Below are positions 9,206 to 19,540 of a DNA stretch of 64,000 nt, piece by piece. The translations under genes and the position numbers were made by a program. Origin of the DNA: Bartonella sp. M0283. GTDB taxonomy: Bacteria; Pseudomonadota; Alphaproteobacteria; Rhizobiales; Rhizobiaceae. How positions within the stretch are numbered: the stretch's first letter is position 1; each line of letters starts with the position of its first letter. The notes beneath the pieces were generated by a model. The model saw nothing but the letters and a program-made list of their open reading frames with translations, was not told the DNA's origin and searched no databases. The stretch is from assembly GCF_016100455.1 (NCBI RefSeq), contig NZ_JACFSK010000001.1, positions 1,178,001 to 1,242,000 on the forward strand, written 5' to 3'.

Positions 9206-10702
9206 TCAATCTTTTTTTGTTGTCTTTTTTGCGGTTGCCTTTTTGGCAGGTGCTTTTTCTTCCGCGTGCGACTTCGAAGATGACTTCTTGTCATCAGCCT
9301 TTTTGTCTTCGGATTTTTTGCTTTCAGTCTTTTTCTTTGCCCCTGATTTTTTCGGAGAATTTTCGTCCTCTTCCTCTTTCATCAGCTCTTCGGCTGTCAC
9401 TTTCTTGTCAGTGACTTTGACTTTACCGAGAAGATGATCAACGACTTTTTCTTCGAATATAGGAGCACGCAAATTGGCGACTGCATCAGGAGTACGACGG
9501 AAAAATTCGAATATTTCTTTTTCCTGTCCGGGATATTGGCGGACCTGATCATAGACTGCCCGCTGCAACTCATCTTCCGAAACGCTGATTCCGGCCTTTT
9601 CACCGATTTCAGACAAAACAAGACCCAACCGGACACGACGTTCAGCGAGCTTGCGATATTCATCACGAGCTGCTTCCTCTGTCGTCTCCTCGTCTTCGAA
9701 AGTACGACCGGCTTGCTTTAGCTCATTGGTGATTTGTGCCCAGATATTATTGAATTCGACATTGACGAGACGTTCAGGTGTCTCGAAGTCGTAATCATTA
9801 TCAAGAGCATCAAGAATCTGACGTTTTACTTTTTGACGTGTGATTGTGCCATATTGGTTCTCGATTTGCTCGCGAATAACGTCGCGCAGCTTTTTGAGTG
9901 ATTCGAGACCCAGTTTTTTGGCAGCTTCATCATCAATCTTGAGTTCGTCCGGCTTTGAAACCTCTTTCACTGTGATGTCGAAAGTGGCCTCTTTACCAGC
10001 GAGATGTTTTGCATTGTAATCATCAGGGAATTTTACTGTAATGACTTTTTTGTCACCAGCTTTCACACCTATGAGCTGCTCTTCGAAGCCGGGTATGAAT
10101 TGTTTGGAACCGAGAACAAGTTGTGCATCATTATCAGCGCCACCTTCAAACGGTTCACCATCAAGCTTACCGAGATAATCGATTGTTACGCGATCGCCGT
10201 CTTCGGCCTTGCCTTTCTTTTCTGTATAGGTACGGGTTGAGGAAAGAACGCGTTCGACCTGTTTATCAACGTCGGATTCGGGAACTTCCACGACTTCGCG
10301 TGTAACAGCGATACCGGAAACATCTTTGAGATCGAATTTCGGCAAAACTTCATATTTCAAAGTAAAGACAAAGTCGGCATCACCATTCAAGACCTTTTCA
10401 GCCTCTTTCTCGTCTTCGCTCATATCAATTTCCGGCTGGGTAGCCGAACGCTCATTGCGGTCTGAAAGAATGGAACGCGGTGTATCCTTCAGAATCGAAT
10501 TAATAACGTCAGCCATAAACGACTTGCCATACATTTTCTTCAAATGGCTGACAGGCACTTTACCAGGGCGGAAGCCATTCAGCTTGACCTTGTCTTTAGC
10601 GTCGTCAAGACGTTCGTTTAGTTTTGCTTCCAGATCTTTAGCCGGGATCACTACCTTGATCTCGCGCTGCAATCCCTTATTAAGCGTCTCGGTAACTTGC
10701 AT
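9206..10702 (-). CDS. tig: Trigger factor, ribosome-associated chaperone
   Basis: Ribosome-bound chaperone and peptidyl-prolyl isomerase that meets nascent chains at the exit tunnel. The ribosome-docking signature GFRPGKVP is at residues 43-50. The FKBP-like isomerase domain (about 160-250) shows [19 protein letters not shown] and [19 protein letters not shown] helical substrate-cradle domain follows. The protein has 498 residues, longer than the ~430 of enterobacterial trigger factor; the excess is a lysine-, serine- and aspartate-rich tail from about residue 440 to the end, probably disordered. It has its own strong terminator. Confidence 0.97.
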   Translation of the reverse strand: MQVTETLNKGLQREIKVVIPAKDLEAKLNERLDDAKDKVKLNGFRPGKVPVSHLKKMYGKSFMADVINSILKDTPRSILSDRNERSATQPEIDMSEDEKEAEKVLNGDADFVFTLKYEVLPKFDLKDVSGIAVTREVVEVPESDVDKQVERVLSSTRTYTEKKGKAEDGDRVTIDYLGKLDGEPFEGGADNDAQLVLGSKQFIPGFEEQLIGVKAGDKKVITVKFPDDYNAKHLAGKEATFDITVKEVSKPDELKIDDEAAKKLGLESLKKLRDVIREQIENQYGTITRQKVKRQILDALDNDYDFETPERLVNVEFNNIWAQITNELKQAGRTFEDEETTEEAARDEYRKLAERRVRLGLVLSEIGEKAGISVSEDELQRAVYDQVRQYPGQEKEIFEFFRRTPDAVANLRAPIFEEKVVDHLLGKVKVTDKKVTAEELMKEEEDENSPKKSGAKKKTESKKSEDKKADDKKSSSKSHAEEKAPAKKATAKKTTKKD

Positions 10703-10852
10703 CGAACAACCTTCATTTTTCTGAGGACAAGTACTTAAGCCCTGTCCGATACCAATTCTGCTCTAACACCCAAGCGTCAGAATACCATGAAGCGGACTTC
10801 CGCCTCGCGCGGAACTCCGCAAAAATTCTCTTTGCATTCAAGGCCGTTGCTT

Positions 10853-10935
10853 TGGTGCGGATGAAGGGACTCGAACCCCCACGGTTACCCGCCAGAACCT
10901 AAATCTGGTGCGTCTACCAATTTCGCCACATCCGC
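10853..10935 (-). tRNA. tRNA-Leu (anticodon TAG)
   Basis: Class II tRNA on the minus strand with acceptor arm GCGGATG/CATCCGC, D-loop with GGTAGACGC, anticodon stem-loop CCAGA-TTTAGGT-TCTGG, a long variable arm, T-loop GGTTCGAGTCC and an encoded CCA. It stands alone upstream of tig. Confidence 0.96.
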
Positions 10936-12032
10936 AATTCCTGATAATCAGGTTTGCAACAAACCATAGGCAAGCGGCGTCTCTATATCATTCAATTTCC
11001 ATCAATCAAAGGAAAAAAGCCGACTCTTGCGTTTTTTACCGGATATTTAAGAAAAGAACCACCATAATTTTTGAAGACAAGGAATAATGCTTAGATAAAT
11101 CCGCAAAAATATCCCCTCTCGAACCAATCCAAGCATTCTTCCCGCCGCAGAGATAAAATCAACACTCACACGAACTTCCGGTTGTGATCTCCGATAAACG
11201 TCACAAGGCTTTGCAAGATTATGTTTTTCAGTTTTCCGGAGCAGTTTGTTTCATAACGGATATTGTTAACGCATTTGCCTTGGGTTTCGTCGTCAGGTTT
11301 TGGTTTCCACCGTCGGAACTTGGTTTTTGTCGTCAAATTGTCCGCTTTGGTTTGCTTTACGATTGCGCAACAATACCCCTCCCCCTTTCGACAATCCGAG
11401 TGACTTTTGCTTTCATTGTTCCGATGTAATCATAAAGCAAAAACTGTGTAACGAATGAGCGCCAAAAATATAGTGTTTTTGATTCGCCAATATATGTTTC
11501 ACTCGAGTAATTATTCCCGTTATCAAAAAGCAAAACTTCATGTCGGATAACAATACCACTCCGACAGCTATATCGGATAAAGTGCTCTTGGACCGTTTTT
11601 CGCATTTCACTTCGCACTTTATCCGAATTCACTTTCTTTCGCGATAAAGCGGAACCACTTCATCTTTAACGGGAAGCAATGCTTTCGTCTCAATTTTTTT
11701 TGCGATTACAATTTTCTTGTTTCTATAATACGCCCGACCACTCATTTTCTTGGACCTTGCTCGTTATATCAAAGCAGCAATGACCGGTTACTCTTGGCAT
11801 TATTTCGGGATATTTGACTGGCAAAAATTTCGCCCTTCGTCACTTTATGATAGCTTTTTTAATCGTAAATGACTTACCAAGCTTGCCGACATAACTATTC
11901 TGGCAGAATTTTACATACTCAATTTATTCAAGTGAAAAAATAGTCTGAAGAACAGTCATTGTCTCAGTGCCTTTTGTACCATAAGGTGTTATTGACCGTT
12001 CCACGCTTGGAATTTTATGTTTTGCGCAAAGA
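10936..12032. other. 1.1-kb region without a convincing gene
   Basis: No frame here has family resemblance with a credible start. The two longest open frames (11184-11429 plus, 11357-11632 minus) overlap each other and look random. The stretch 11200-11400 carries loosely repeated TCGTC...TTTGG segments, and 11573-11626 contains a perfect 13-base inverted repeat. It may hold a decayed gene, an undescribed RNA, or long regulatory leaders of tRNA-Leu (minus) and trmFO (plus). Confidence 0.55.
11573..11626. repeat. 13-base perfect inverted repeat in a gene-free region
   Basis: TCGGATAAAGTGC at 11573-11585 is matched by its reverse complement GCACTTTATCCGA at 11614-11626, separated by 28 bases. 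A related element, TGTCGGATAACA, lies just upstream at about 11541. No T-run follows, so it does not look like a terminator; it could be a paired protein-binding site or an RNA stem. Confidence 0.6.
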
Positions 12033-13442
12033 ATGATGATGTCGAATTTTTCTATGAAGCCAGTCCATGTTATTGGCGGCGGTCTGTCCGGCAGCGAGGC
12101 TGCGTGGCAATTAGCCGAAGCCGGTATTCCTGTTATTTTGCATGAAATGAGGCCAGTTGAAAACACGCCCGCTCATAAAACTGCAAATCTGGCGGAACTC
12201 GTCTGTTCCAATTCATTTCGTTCCGACGATGCTTCAACAAATGCTGTGGGGCTCCTTCACGCCGAAATGCGGCTTGCCCATTCGCTTATTATGAAAGTGG
12301 CTGACGAACATCAGGTTCCGGCAGGCAGTGCTCTTGCTGTCGATCGGGAAGGATTTTCAAAAACAATCACCGATATCATTGAAAACCATTCCCTGATCAG
12401 TGTTGACCGCAGCGAACTTGTCACACTTCCACCAGTAGAATGGGGGAATGTGATTATTGCAACGGGACCTTTGACATCCCCCCGTCTTGCAGAAGCAATT
12501 GCCGACATTACCGGAGCCGATTCATTATCTTTCTATGACGCAATTGCTCCCATCGTTTATAGGGACAGTATCAATATGGATATTTGTTGGTATCAGTCCC
12601 GTTATGACAAAGTCGGGCCTGGCGGTACGGGCAAAGATTATATTAATTGCCCGCTCGACAAGGAACAATATGAACACTTCGTACAAGCACTGATCGATGG
12701 TGAAAAAATAGAATTTCATGAATTTGAAAACGTACCTTATTTTGATGGCTGTCTTCCTATCGAGGTAATGGCCGAACGCGGTCCCGAAACCTTGCGTCAC
12801 GGCCCGATGAAGCCCATGGGACTTACCAATGCACATGTTCCGACTGTAAAAGCTTATGCTATTGTACAATTGAGACAAGACAATGCGCTTGGTACACTCT
12901 ATAATATGGTCGGTTTTCAGACCAAGCTGAAATATGGCGAACAAACGCGCATTTTTCGCTCGATTCCTGGTCTTGAAGATGCAGAATTTGCGCGGCTTGG
13001 CGGAATCCACCGCAACACCTATCTCAATTCGCCTATCTTGCTTGATGAAACATTACGGCTTAAAAAACGCAAAAATTTGCGCTTTGCCGGTCAAATGACC
13101 GGATGCGAAGGCTATGTTGAATCGGCTGCAATCGGGCTTTTGGCGGGGCGCTTTGCTGCCGCTGACTATAAGGGGAAGGAACCTCGCATACCGCCAATCA
13201 CAACGGCATTCGGGGCTTTGCTTAATCATATCACGCGTGGTCATATAATGAGCGACGATGGTGGCAACCAATCCTTCCAGCCGATGAATATCAATTTCGG
13301 TTTGTTTCCGCCTGTCGAGATTGAAAAACCGGAAGGCAAACGTTTACGCGGCAAAGAAAAAATACAGGCTAAAAAACAGGCTTTGACGAAACGCGCGCTT
13401 GCCGATTGCGAAAAATGGTTGAACGAGGAGAAACTTCAGTGA
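12033..13442 (+). CDS. trmFO: Methylenetetrahydrofolate-tRNA (uracil-5-)-methyltransferase TrmFO
   Basis: Folate- and FAD-dependent enzyme that makes ribothymidine at position 54 of tRNA. The N-terminal FAD-binding motif [20 protein letters not shown] is at residues 11-30; conserved blocks [21 protein letters not shown], the CPLDKEQYE segment and [20 protein letters not shown] follow. The length of 469 residues is normal. The start is uncertain: ATG codons at 12033, 12036 and 12039 and one at residue 8 all lack a strong ribosome-binding site. The stop overlaps the GTG start of the next gene (GTGA). Confidence 0.95.
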   Translation: MMMSNFSMKPVHVIGGGLSGSEAAWQLAEAGIPVILHEMRPVENTPAHKTANLAELVCSNSFRSDDASTNAVGLLHAEMRLAHSLIMKVADEHQVPAGSALAVDREGFSKTITDIIENHSLISVDRSELVTLPPVEWGNVIIATGPLTSPRLAEAIADITGADSLSFYDAIAPIVYRDSINMDICWYQSRYDKVGPGGTGKDYINCPLDKEQYEHFVQALIDGEKIEFHEFENVPYFDGCLPIEVMAERGPETLRHGPMKPMGLTNAHVPTVKAYAIVQLRQDNALGTLYNMVGFQTKLKYGEQTRIFRSIPGLEDAEFARLGGIHRNTYLNSPILLDETLRLKKRKNLRFAGQMTGCEGYVESAAIGLLAGRFAAADYKGKEPRIPPITTAFGALLNHITRGHIMSDDGGNQSFQPMNINFGLFPPVEIEKPEGKRLRGKEKIQAKKQALTKRALADCEKWLNEEKLQ

Positions 13443-14113
13443 GTAACACGCCTATTGTTGTCTTTGACCTTGACGGAACACTTGTTGATTCCGCACCGGA
13501 TTTGCTCGACAGCCTCAATTTCTGTCTCGAGCAAGAAGGCCTCAAAACGTTCGAGCCTGTTGACATTCGTCGTCTTGTCGGCATGGGCGGACGGATTATG
13601 ATAGAACGTGCGCTCAGTTTCCAGAACATTAAACCGGATAATGAGCATGTCGAACACTTGCTTTCCGTATTTATGCGTCATTATGAAGAAAATATGCCAG
13701 GAAAGACACAATTTTTCGAAGGCGCTGACAAAGCACTCATAAAACTCTCCGATGCGGGATACAAGCTCGCCGTTTGTACCAACAAATATGAAAACTTGGC
13801 CCGTCACCTTTTGGACGGAATGGGTGAAGCCAATCGTTTTGTAACGATTGTCGGCGGAGACACATTTGCCTATCATAAACCGGATGCCCGACACATCCTT
13901 TCCACCATCGAACGTGCAGGCTGTTCGCCCGATAAAGCAGTTATGGTCGGTGATAGCCAGACCGACATCCTTGCGGCACAAAGTGCAGACATTCCCGTTA
14001 TAGCAGTCGATTTCGGTTATACTGACAAGCCGGTCAGTACATTCAATCCAACCAAAATAATCAGCCATTATGATGAATTGACCCCGCAATTGGTTGCCGG
14101 ATACCTGATGTGA
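13439..14113 (+). CDS. gph: HAD-family phosphatase, probable phosphoglycolate phosphatase
   Basis: A 224-residue haloacid-dehalogenase hydrolase. Motif [19 protein letters not shown] supplies nucleophile D10 and acid/base D12; motif II is VCTNK; motifs III and IV are HKPD and MVGDSQTDI. The alpha-helical cap between motifs I and II fits phosphoglycolate phosphatase, which recycles 2-phosphoglycolate, though pyrophosphatase or other sugar-phosphate activity is possible. A GTG start is chosen because it overlaps the trmFO stop and follows GAGGAG at the right spacing. Confidence 0.88.
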   Translation: MSNTPIVVFDLDGTLVDSAPDLLDSLNFCLEQEGLKTFEPVDIRRLVGMGGRIMIERALSFQNIKPDNEHVEHLLSVFMRHYEENMPGKTQFFEGADKALIKLSDAGYKLAVCTNKYENLARHLLDGMGEANRFVTIVGGDTFAYHKPDARHILSTIERAGCSPDKAVMVGDSQTDILAAQSADIPVIAVDFGYTDKPVSTFNPTKIISHYDELTPQLVAGYLM

Positions 14114-14173
14114 AGTTTTCAGGAACTGTAACAGTAAATCTAACGGCCTTGCACAAAGTGAGGTGAAGTCGCA

Positions 14174-14803
14174 ATGGAACATATCCTTACCTTGTTAGAT
14201 AAAAAGCCGCTGTTTGAGGGGCTAACCCGCTCGGTATATGTCAACGAGCAAAATCCCGACTATCTGATAAAAATCCCCTCACCGGCATGGCGTAAAAAAA
14301 TCGCCGGCTTTTCGCGTCTACGACAATTAAGAAAAGCAATCGATATCAATTCGCCTAATACCCGCGAAATTCGGGAATATATGCACCATTTTACCGATCC
14401 GGAAATGGCAGAAAATGAAAAACATCTGATGCAGATTGCCGGTATCGTTTCAACAGACATCGGTTGGGGATTGCTCGTCAAGGCTGAAAGGGATTCATCG
14501 GGAAATTATGCAAAACCTTTTGGTGCATATCAAAATGATATTCCAAAATATCGTCAGCAAATTGAAGATTTCATACGCTGGGTAAAAACCACCAGCATTA
14601 TTTGCTACGATCTGAAATTCGATAATATATTACTAAGTTCGAGAAACGGCACACCCACCCTTGTTCTCATAGATGGCATCGGGGAAACCGGGCTTTTTCC
14701 ATTGCGCGCGTGGTTTCAAAAATATAATCGGGCAAAAAATATTCACGAACTTCAGGAATTCATTGATGCATTGGCGCCGTTTCTTGATTTGAAAAAACGC
14801 TAA
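14174..14803 (+). CDS. YrbL family protein (kinase-like fold)
   Basis: A 209-residue member of the YrbL family, named for an enterobacterial gene of the PhoP network. The protein has a kinase-like layout: a possible ATP-binding lysine in YLIKIPSP, a catalytic-loop-like segment CYDLKFDNILL in which D and N are spaced as in HRD-x4-N kinases, and LVLIDGIG in the position of the DFG loop. It may therefore be a small-molecule or protein kinase, but no activity is established. It follows gph by 60 bases and ends at a shared bidirectional terminator. Confidence 0.82.
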   Translation: MEHILTLLDKKPLFEGLTRSVYVNEQNPDYLIKIPSPAWRKKIAGFSRLRQLRKAIDINSPNTREIREYMHHFTDPEMAENEKHLMQIAGIVSTDIGWGLLVKAERDSSGNYAKPFGAYQNDIPKYRQQIEDFIRWVKTTSIICYDLKFDNILLSSRNGTPTLVLIDGIGETGLFPLRAWFQKYNRAKNIHELQEFIDALAPFLDLKKR

Positions 14804-14841
14804 TATTCAAAAACCGCTAATATCCATCAAAAAGTCAATAA

Positions 14842-14874
14842 AAAGCCCGGAACTCAAAAATAAGACCGGGCTTT
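14842..14874. terminator. Bidirectional terminator between the yrbL-like gene and hup
   Basis: Stem AAAGCCCGG (14842-14850) with CCGGGCTTT (14866-14874) and a 15-base loop, between two convergent genes. A-rich sequence precedes and T-containing sequence follows the stem, so it can serve both strands. Confidence 0.8.
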
Positions 14875-14890
14875 AAAAATATTATATGAA

Positions 14891-15169
14891 TTATTTGTTG
14901 TTAACGGCGTCTTTCAAGCCTTTACCAGCCGAGAACTTTGGAACATTGCGGGCCGGAATGGTGATTTCTACGCCTGTTGAAGGGTTGCGTCCTTTTGTGG
15001 CAGCGCGGTGGGAAACTTCAAATGAACCGAAACCAGGAAGACGAACATCACCGCCATCTTTCAAAGCATCGGTGACAGAAGCAATAAATGCATCTACAGC
15101 AGAAGCCGCTTGAGTTTTTGTGATGCCGGCTTTTTCAGCGACAGAGCTGACCAATTCGTTCTTATTCAT
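14891..15169 (-). CDS. hup: HU family DNA-binding protein
   Basis: Small histone-like nucleoid protein of 92 residues, beginning [20 protein letters not shown]. The dimerisation core is followed by the HU/IHF signature [21 protein letters not shown] (split here: GFGSFEV at 46-52, RKGRNP-like at 57-63) and the beta-arm segment [20 protein letters not shown]. The basic, proline-containing arm wraps into the DNA minor groove. It lies alone behind the lon terminators, as commonly seen (lon followed by an HU gene). Confidence 0.96.
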   Translation of the reverse strand: MNKNELVSSVAEKAGITKTQAASAVDAFIASVTDALKDGGDVRLPGFGSFEVSHRAATKGRNPSTGVEITIPARNVPKFSAGKGLKDAVNNK

Positions 15170-15264
15170 TGGATAATTCCTTTCTTTCTATTACCGGACA
15201 ATAGTGATTCCACCGGTTGCGTGCGAGTTTATTGAAAACTATGGCAAACAGAAGCCAAATTTAT

Positions 15265-15287
15265 CAAAAAAAGCCCGAATTTTCGGG
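15265..15287 (-). terminator. Second terminator between lon and hup
   Basis: On the minus strand the stem CCCGAA/TTCGGG (15274-15279 and 15282-15287) is followed by C and then seven T residues. It lies about 120 bases past the lon stop and ahead of hup, backing up the first lon terminator. Confidence 0.7.
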
Positions 15288-15348
15288 ATAATCACAGTTA
15301 TTCACGGAAAAAATAACGTAATTCACAATTGAAAAACGAAAATAAAAA

Positions 15349-15374
15349 GAAAAGGCAGTTTTAACTGCCTTTTC
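15349..15374 (-). terminator. Terminator of lon
   Basis: Perfect inverted repeat GAAAAGGCAGTT/AACTGCCTTTTC just past the lon stop codon, with the T-rich arm facing downstream on the minus strand. Confidence 0.78.
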
Positions 15375-15408
15375 TCAATTTTAGTATATGTCGTTACTGA
15401 CATGTGAT

Positions 15409-17835
15409 TCAGTGAGCAATAGAAGTAACTCCATCCTCATCACTTGAGATATTGTTGGTAACCGGCGGATTTGCAGGTTCTACCCATTCAATCGGTTCGG
15501 GACGACGGACAAGTGCATGATCGAGAACTTCACTTGCAAAACTTACCGGAACAATCTCCATATTGTTTTTGACATTGTCAGGAATATCAACAAGGTCTTT
15601 TGCATTCTCTTCCGGAATAAGCACCTTCTTGATACCGCCTCGTAATGCTGCAAGCAATTTCTCTTTCAACCCGCCAATTGGCAAAATCCGACCACGCAAC
15701 GTAATTTCGCCGGTCATCGCAATATCCTTATGGACAGGTATACCGGTCAGAACCGAGACAATGGCCGTTACCATAGCAACACCTGCCGAGGGACCGTCTT
15801 TTGGTGTTGCACCTTCGGGAACGTGAACATGGATATCACGGCGTTCGAACAGAGGAGGTTCGATACCAAAATCCACAGCCCGTGAGCGGACATAGGATGC
15901 AGCAGCCGAAATTGACTCTTTCATGACGTCGCGCAGATTACCGGTAACTGTCATACGGCCTTTACCCGGCATCATAACTCCTTCAATCGTGAGCAATTCA
16001 CCACCGACCTCGGTCCATGCAAGTCCGGTAACGACACCGACCTGATCTTCCCCTTCAATCTGGCCGTAACGGAATATCTTGACGCCAAGGAACTCGTCGA
16101 TATTGCTGTCATCGACCTTGACCGACTTCTTTTCTTTCTTGACAATCTCCGTCACTGCCTTGCGTGCAAGTTTCATCAATTCGCGTTCAAGACCGCGAAC
16201 CCCTGCCTCCCGCGTATAATATTGAATGATCGAGCGGATCGCTTCATCAGTTACAACAAACTCTTTCTTCGAAAGCGAATGTTCTTTCATGACCTTCGGG
16301 AGAAGATGGCGTTTGGCAATTTCCATTTTCTCTTCTTCGGTGTAACCGGCAATACGAATGATCTCCATACGATCCATCAAAGGTTCCGGAATATTCAACG
16401 TATTGGCAGTTGTCACGAACATAACGTCCGAAAGGTCATATTCGACCTCGAGATAGTGATCCATAAAGGTGTTATTCTGTTCCGGATCAAGCACCTCGAG
16501 TAATGCCGATGACGGATCACCTCTGAAATCCTGCCCCATCTTGTCAATCTCGTCGAGAAGGAAAAGTGGATTGTTTTTCTTCGCCTTTTTCATCGACTGG
16601 ATGATTTTGCCGGGCATGGATCCGATATAGGTACGACGATGACCGCGAATTTCGGCTTCGTCGCGCACTCCGCCTAAAGACATACGCACATATTCACGTC
16701 CTGTCGCTTTGGCTATCGAACGAGCAAGCGATGTCTTACCAACTCCGGGCGGTCCAACGAGACAAATAATCGGCCCTTTTACTTTGGCTGCACGGCTTTG
16801 GACAGCAAGATATTCGACAATACGTTCCTTGACTTTCTCAAGACCGAAATGCTCCTCATCCATAACTTTTTCAGCATAGTTGAGGTCATTCTTGATCTTG
16901 GACTTTTTGCCCCACGGGATACCGAGAAGCCAATCAAGATAATTCCGTATTACCGTCGCTTCAGCCGACATAGGAGACATATTGCGAAGTTTCTTGACTT
17001 CACCTTCTGCCTTTTCACGGGCTTCCTTCGACAATTTCGTTTTCTTGATGCGTTCTTCCAATTCAGAAATTTCGTCGTGGCCATCTTCGCCATCGCCCAA
17101 TTCTTTCTGAATAGCCTTCATCTGCTCATTCAGATAATATTCGCGTTGGGTTTTCTCCATTTGCCGTTTAACGCGCGAACGTATCCGTTTTTCAACTTGC
17201 AAGACAGAGATCTCGCCTTCCATAAAGGCAAGTGCTTTCTCGAGTCTTTCGCGAACAGACAATAATGCAAGCATTTCCTGTTTTTCGGAGAGCTTGATTG
17301 CCAGATGTGATGCTACAGTATCGGCAAGTTTCGTTGCATCATCTATCTGGCTGACGGCGCCAATGACTTCCGGAGAAATCTTCTTGTTCAATTTCACATA
17401 GTTTTCAAAGTCCGAAACGACCGAACGCATCAAAGCCTCAATCTCGACCTTGTCTTCTTCCGGTTCATCAAGTGGTGTTGCATAAGCTTGATGATAGTCC
17501 GGATTGTCTGAAAAACCGGTAATTTTGGCGCGCTTTACGCCTTCCACGAGAACCTTGACAGTCCCGTCCGGTAATTTCAACAGCTGCAGCACATTCGCTA
17601 ATGTACCAACATCATAAATATCGTCGGCCTTTGGATCATCATCCGAAGCATTCTTCTGGGTAGCCAGCAGGATCTGCTTATCCTGACCCATCGCCTCTTC
17701 AAGAGCACGAATGGATTTCTCGCGACCAACGAATAGCGGCACAATCATATGGGGGAAGACAACAATATCGCGAAGCGGCAAAACAGCATAAAGCTTACTG
17801 CCGACATCCGCCGTCTTCTCTAAATCATGTTGCAT
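15409..17835 (-). CDS. lon: ATP-dependent protease La (Lon)
   Basis: Hexameric AAA+ serine protease that removes misfolded and regulatory proteins. The start used is the ATG at 17833-17835 because AGAAAGGAAATGTT precedes it; a longer in-frame reading to 17880 lacks such a site. The 808-residue protein has the N-terminal substrate domain (about 15-205), a coiled-coil section, an AAA+ module with Walker A GPPGVGKTSLARSIA and Walker B FLLDEIDKMG, and a C-terminal protease domain with the catalytic serine in PKDGPSAGVAM and the lysine in the GLKEKLLAA region. clpX and clpP lie upstream on the same strand. Confidence 0.97.
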   Translation of the reverse strand: MQHDLEKTADVGSKLYAVLPLRDIVVFPHMIVPLFVGREKSIRALEEAMGQDKQILLATQKNASDDDPKADDIYDVGTLANVLQLLKLPDGTVKVLVEGVKRAKITGFSDNPDYHQAYATPLDEPEEDKVEIEALMRSVVSDFENYVKLNKKISPEVIGAVSQIDDATKLADTVASHLAIKLSEKQEMLALLSVRERLEKALAFMEGEISVLQVEKRIRSRVKRQMEKTQREYYLNEQMKAIQKELGDGEDGHDEISELEERIKKTKLSKEAREKAEGEVKKLRNMSPMSAEATVIRNYLDWLLGIPWGKKSKIKNDLNYAEKVMDEEHFGLEKVKERIVEYLAVQSRAAKVKGPIICLVGPPGVGKTSLARSIAKATGREYVRMSLGGVRDEAEIRGHRRTYIGSMPGKIIQSMKKAKKNNPLFLLDEIDKMGQDFRGDPSSALLEVLDPEQNNTFMDHYLEVEYDLSDVMFVTTANTLNIPEPLMDRMEIIRIAGYTEEEKMEIAKRHLLPKVMKEHSLSKKEFVVTDEAIRSIIQYYTREAGVRGLERELMKLARKAVTEIVKKEKKSVKVDDSNIDEFLGVKIFRYGQIEGEDQVGVVTGLAWTEVGGELLTIEGVMMPGKGRMTVTGNLRDVMKESISAAASYVRSRAVDFGIEPPLFERRDIHVHVPEGATPKDGPSAGVAMVTAIVSVLTGIPVHKDIAMTGEITLRGRILPIGGLKEKLLAALRGGIKKVLIPEENAKDLVDIPDNVKNNMEIVPVSFASEVLDHALVRRPEPIEWVEPANPPVTNNISSDEDGVTSIAH

Positions 17836-17916
17836 AACATTTCCTTTCTGGAGCCTTGGGCTCGTTTGCAACGTCGGCACCCCTCATATTAAGCAGATAC
17901 CCACGCACAAAGGGAT

Positions 17917-17937
17917 TAGGTGGTGGCTCACCACCTA
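17917..17937. repeat. Strong hairpin in the lon upstream region
   Basis: Perfect 9-base stem TAGGTGGTG (17917-17925) and CACCACCTA (17929-17937) around a 3-base loop, about 80 bases before the lon start. The half-site ATAGGTGGT recurs at 17993-18000, at the base of the next hairpin. Without a T-run it is more likely a leader structure or an operator than a terminator. Confidence 0.6.
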
Positions 17938-17994
17938 TAAATCAAGAGCTACGCGATAACGAAAGACAAGATCGCCCGATATTTTAAACGCATA

Positions 17995-18022
17995 GGTGGT
18001 CGGATCTTATTGTCCGACCATC
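17995..18022 (-). terminator. Probable terminator hairpin after clpX
   Basis: Stem GGTGGTCGGA (17995-18004) with TCCGACCATC (18013-18022), one weak pair, 8-base loop, starting a few bases past the clpX stop codon. The following T-run is poor, so termination may be partial, letting clpX transcripts run on into lon. Confidence 0.5.
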
Positions 18023-18029
18023 TGAAAAA

Positions 18030-19304
18030 TCAAGCCGATGCATTTTCCTTGGAGTGGTCCCGCTCGGCATAGATGTAAAGCGGACGCGCTTTACCTTCTA
18101 CAACGTCACTAGAAATGACCACTTCCTGGACACCTTCCAAAGTCGGAAGTTCAAACATCGTATCCAGCAAAATCTTTTCCATTATTGAACGCAATCCGCG
18201 TGCGCCGGTTTTCCGCTCGATAGCTTTATTGGCAATAGCCCGTAATGCATCATCGTGGAATGTCAATTTGACATCTTCCATTTCGAACAAGCGCTGATAT
18301 TGCTTGACCAATGCATTTTTCGGCTGTGACAGGATTTGAACCAGTGCATCCACATCCAGATCTTCCAAAGTTGCTATAACCGGCAGACGGCCAACAAATT
18401 CCGGAATGAGACCGAATTTCAACAGATCTTCCGGCTCGAGATCATGAAAAATCTCGCCAATACGGCGTTCATCGGGTGCTTTGACTGTGGCACCGAACCC
18501 GATCGATGTCTTTTCACCGCGTGCGGAGATAATTTTTTCAAGGCCGGAAAATGCACCACCGCAAATAAACAGGATATTGGTTGTATCCACTTGCAAAAAT
18601 TCTTGCTGCGGATGTTTGCGACCACCCTGCGGGGGAACCGATGCAACCGTACCTTCCATAATCTTCAACAATGCTTGCTGGACACCTTCGCCCGAGACAT
18701 CACGTGTGATCGAAGGATTATCGGATTTGCGCGAAATCTTATCGACCTCGTCAATATACACGATGCCGCGTTGTGCCCGCTCGACATTGTAATCGGCAGC
18801 TTGCAAGAGCTTCAGAATGATGTTCTCGACATCTTCACCAACATAGCCTGCTTCCGTCAAAGTGGTTGCATCGGCCATCGTAAACGGTACATCAATAATT
18901 CTGGCAAGTGTTTGGGCCAGATAAGTTTTACCGCATCCTGTCGGTCCGACCAACAGAATATTCGACTTCGACAATTCGATGTCATTGCTTTTCGACTGGT
19001 TTGCCAAACGTTTGTAGTGGTTATGGACTGCAACTGCCAAAACACGTTTAGCATGCGACTGACCTATAACATAATCATCAAGGACAGCCATGATTTCTTG
19101 CGGTGTCGGAACGCCATCGCGTGCTTTCACTCCGGAAGATTTATTTTCCTCACGGATAATATCCATACAAAGCTCGACACATTCGTCGCAAATGAACACC
19201 GTGGGTCCAGCGATAAGCTTACGCACCTCATGCTGACTTTTGCCGCAGAATGAGCAATAAAGCGTATTCTTCGAATCGCCCCCGTTATTACCAATTTTGC
19301 TCAT
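18030..19304 (-). CDS. clpX: ATP-dependent Clp protease ATP-binding subunit ClpX
   Basis: AAA+ unfoldase that feeds tagged substrates to ClpP. The N-terminal zinc-binding domain has C17-x2-C20 and C39-x2-C42. The AAA+ core shows Walker [16 protein letters not shown], Walker [11 protein letters not shown], and the sensor-2 helix [15 protein letters not shown]. The length of 424 residues is standard. It lies between clpP (upstream) and lon (downstream), all on the minus strand. In alphaproteobacteria ClpXP drives cell-cycle proteolysis; that role is known for the family rather than visible here. Confidence 0.98.
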   Translation of the reverse strand: MSKIGNNGGDSKNTLYCSFCGKSQHEVRKLIAGPTVFICDECVELCMDIIREENKSSGVKARDGVPTPQEIMAVLDDYVIGQSHAKRVLAVAVHNHYKRLANQSKSNDIELSKSNILLVGPTGCGKTYLAQTLARIIDVPFTMADATTLTEAGYVGEDVENIILKLLQAADYNVERAQRGIVYIDEVDKISRKSDNPSITRDVSGEGVQQALLKIMEGTVASVPPQGGRKHPQQEFLQVDTTNILFICGGAFSGLEKIISARGEKTSIGFGATVKAPDERRIGEIFHDLEPEDLLKFGLIPEFVGRLPVIATLEDLDVDALVQILSQPKNALVKQYQRLFEMEDVKLTFHDDALRAIANKAIERKTGARGLRSIMEKILLDTMFELPTLEGVQEVVISSDVVEGKARPLYIYAERDHSKENASA

Positions 19305-19462
19305 TTCCTTTATCCTTTCGCCCGAATTGCATGAAATATTTTGCCTTTTCGGTTAAACTTTTCAAGTCCATTCCACCAAGAAACTAAAACAAATCAAAAT
19401 TACGGCCATCTCCGTAACCGTTTTTTCCTCTAGACATGTAAACGCTAAACGTTATTTTTTAC

Positions 19463-19530
19463 TAAAAATCGGGAAACGGCGATTTGATGGCTTCTTGTTT
19501 CAAAAATTAGTGAAACAGCCGTTACCCGAT
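19463..19530 (-). terminator. Terminator-like hairpin after clpP
   Basis: ATCGGGAAACGGC (19468-19480) pairs with GCCGTTACCCGAT (19518-19530) through two 6-base helices flanking an A-A mismatch. On the minus strand it starts about 10 bases past the clpP stop and ends in five T residues. The 37-base loop is long, so strength is uncertain. Confidence 0.55.
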
Positions 19531-19540
19531 CTCGTAAAAT

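Noticed and set aside
11184..11632. Two overlapping opposite-strand frames (81 and 91 codons) in the gene-free region
   Set aside because: They overlap each other, show no family features, and the minus one starts at a GTG inside the inverted repeat; kept only as part of the unexplained region.
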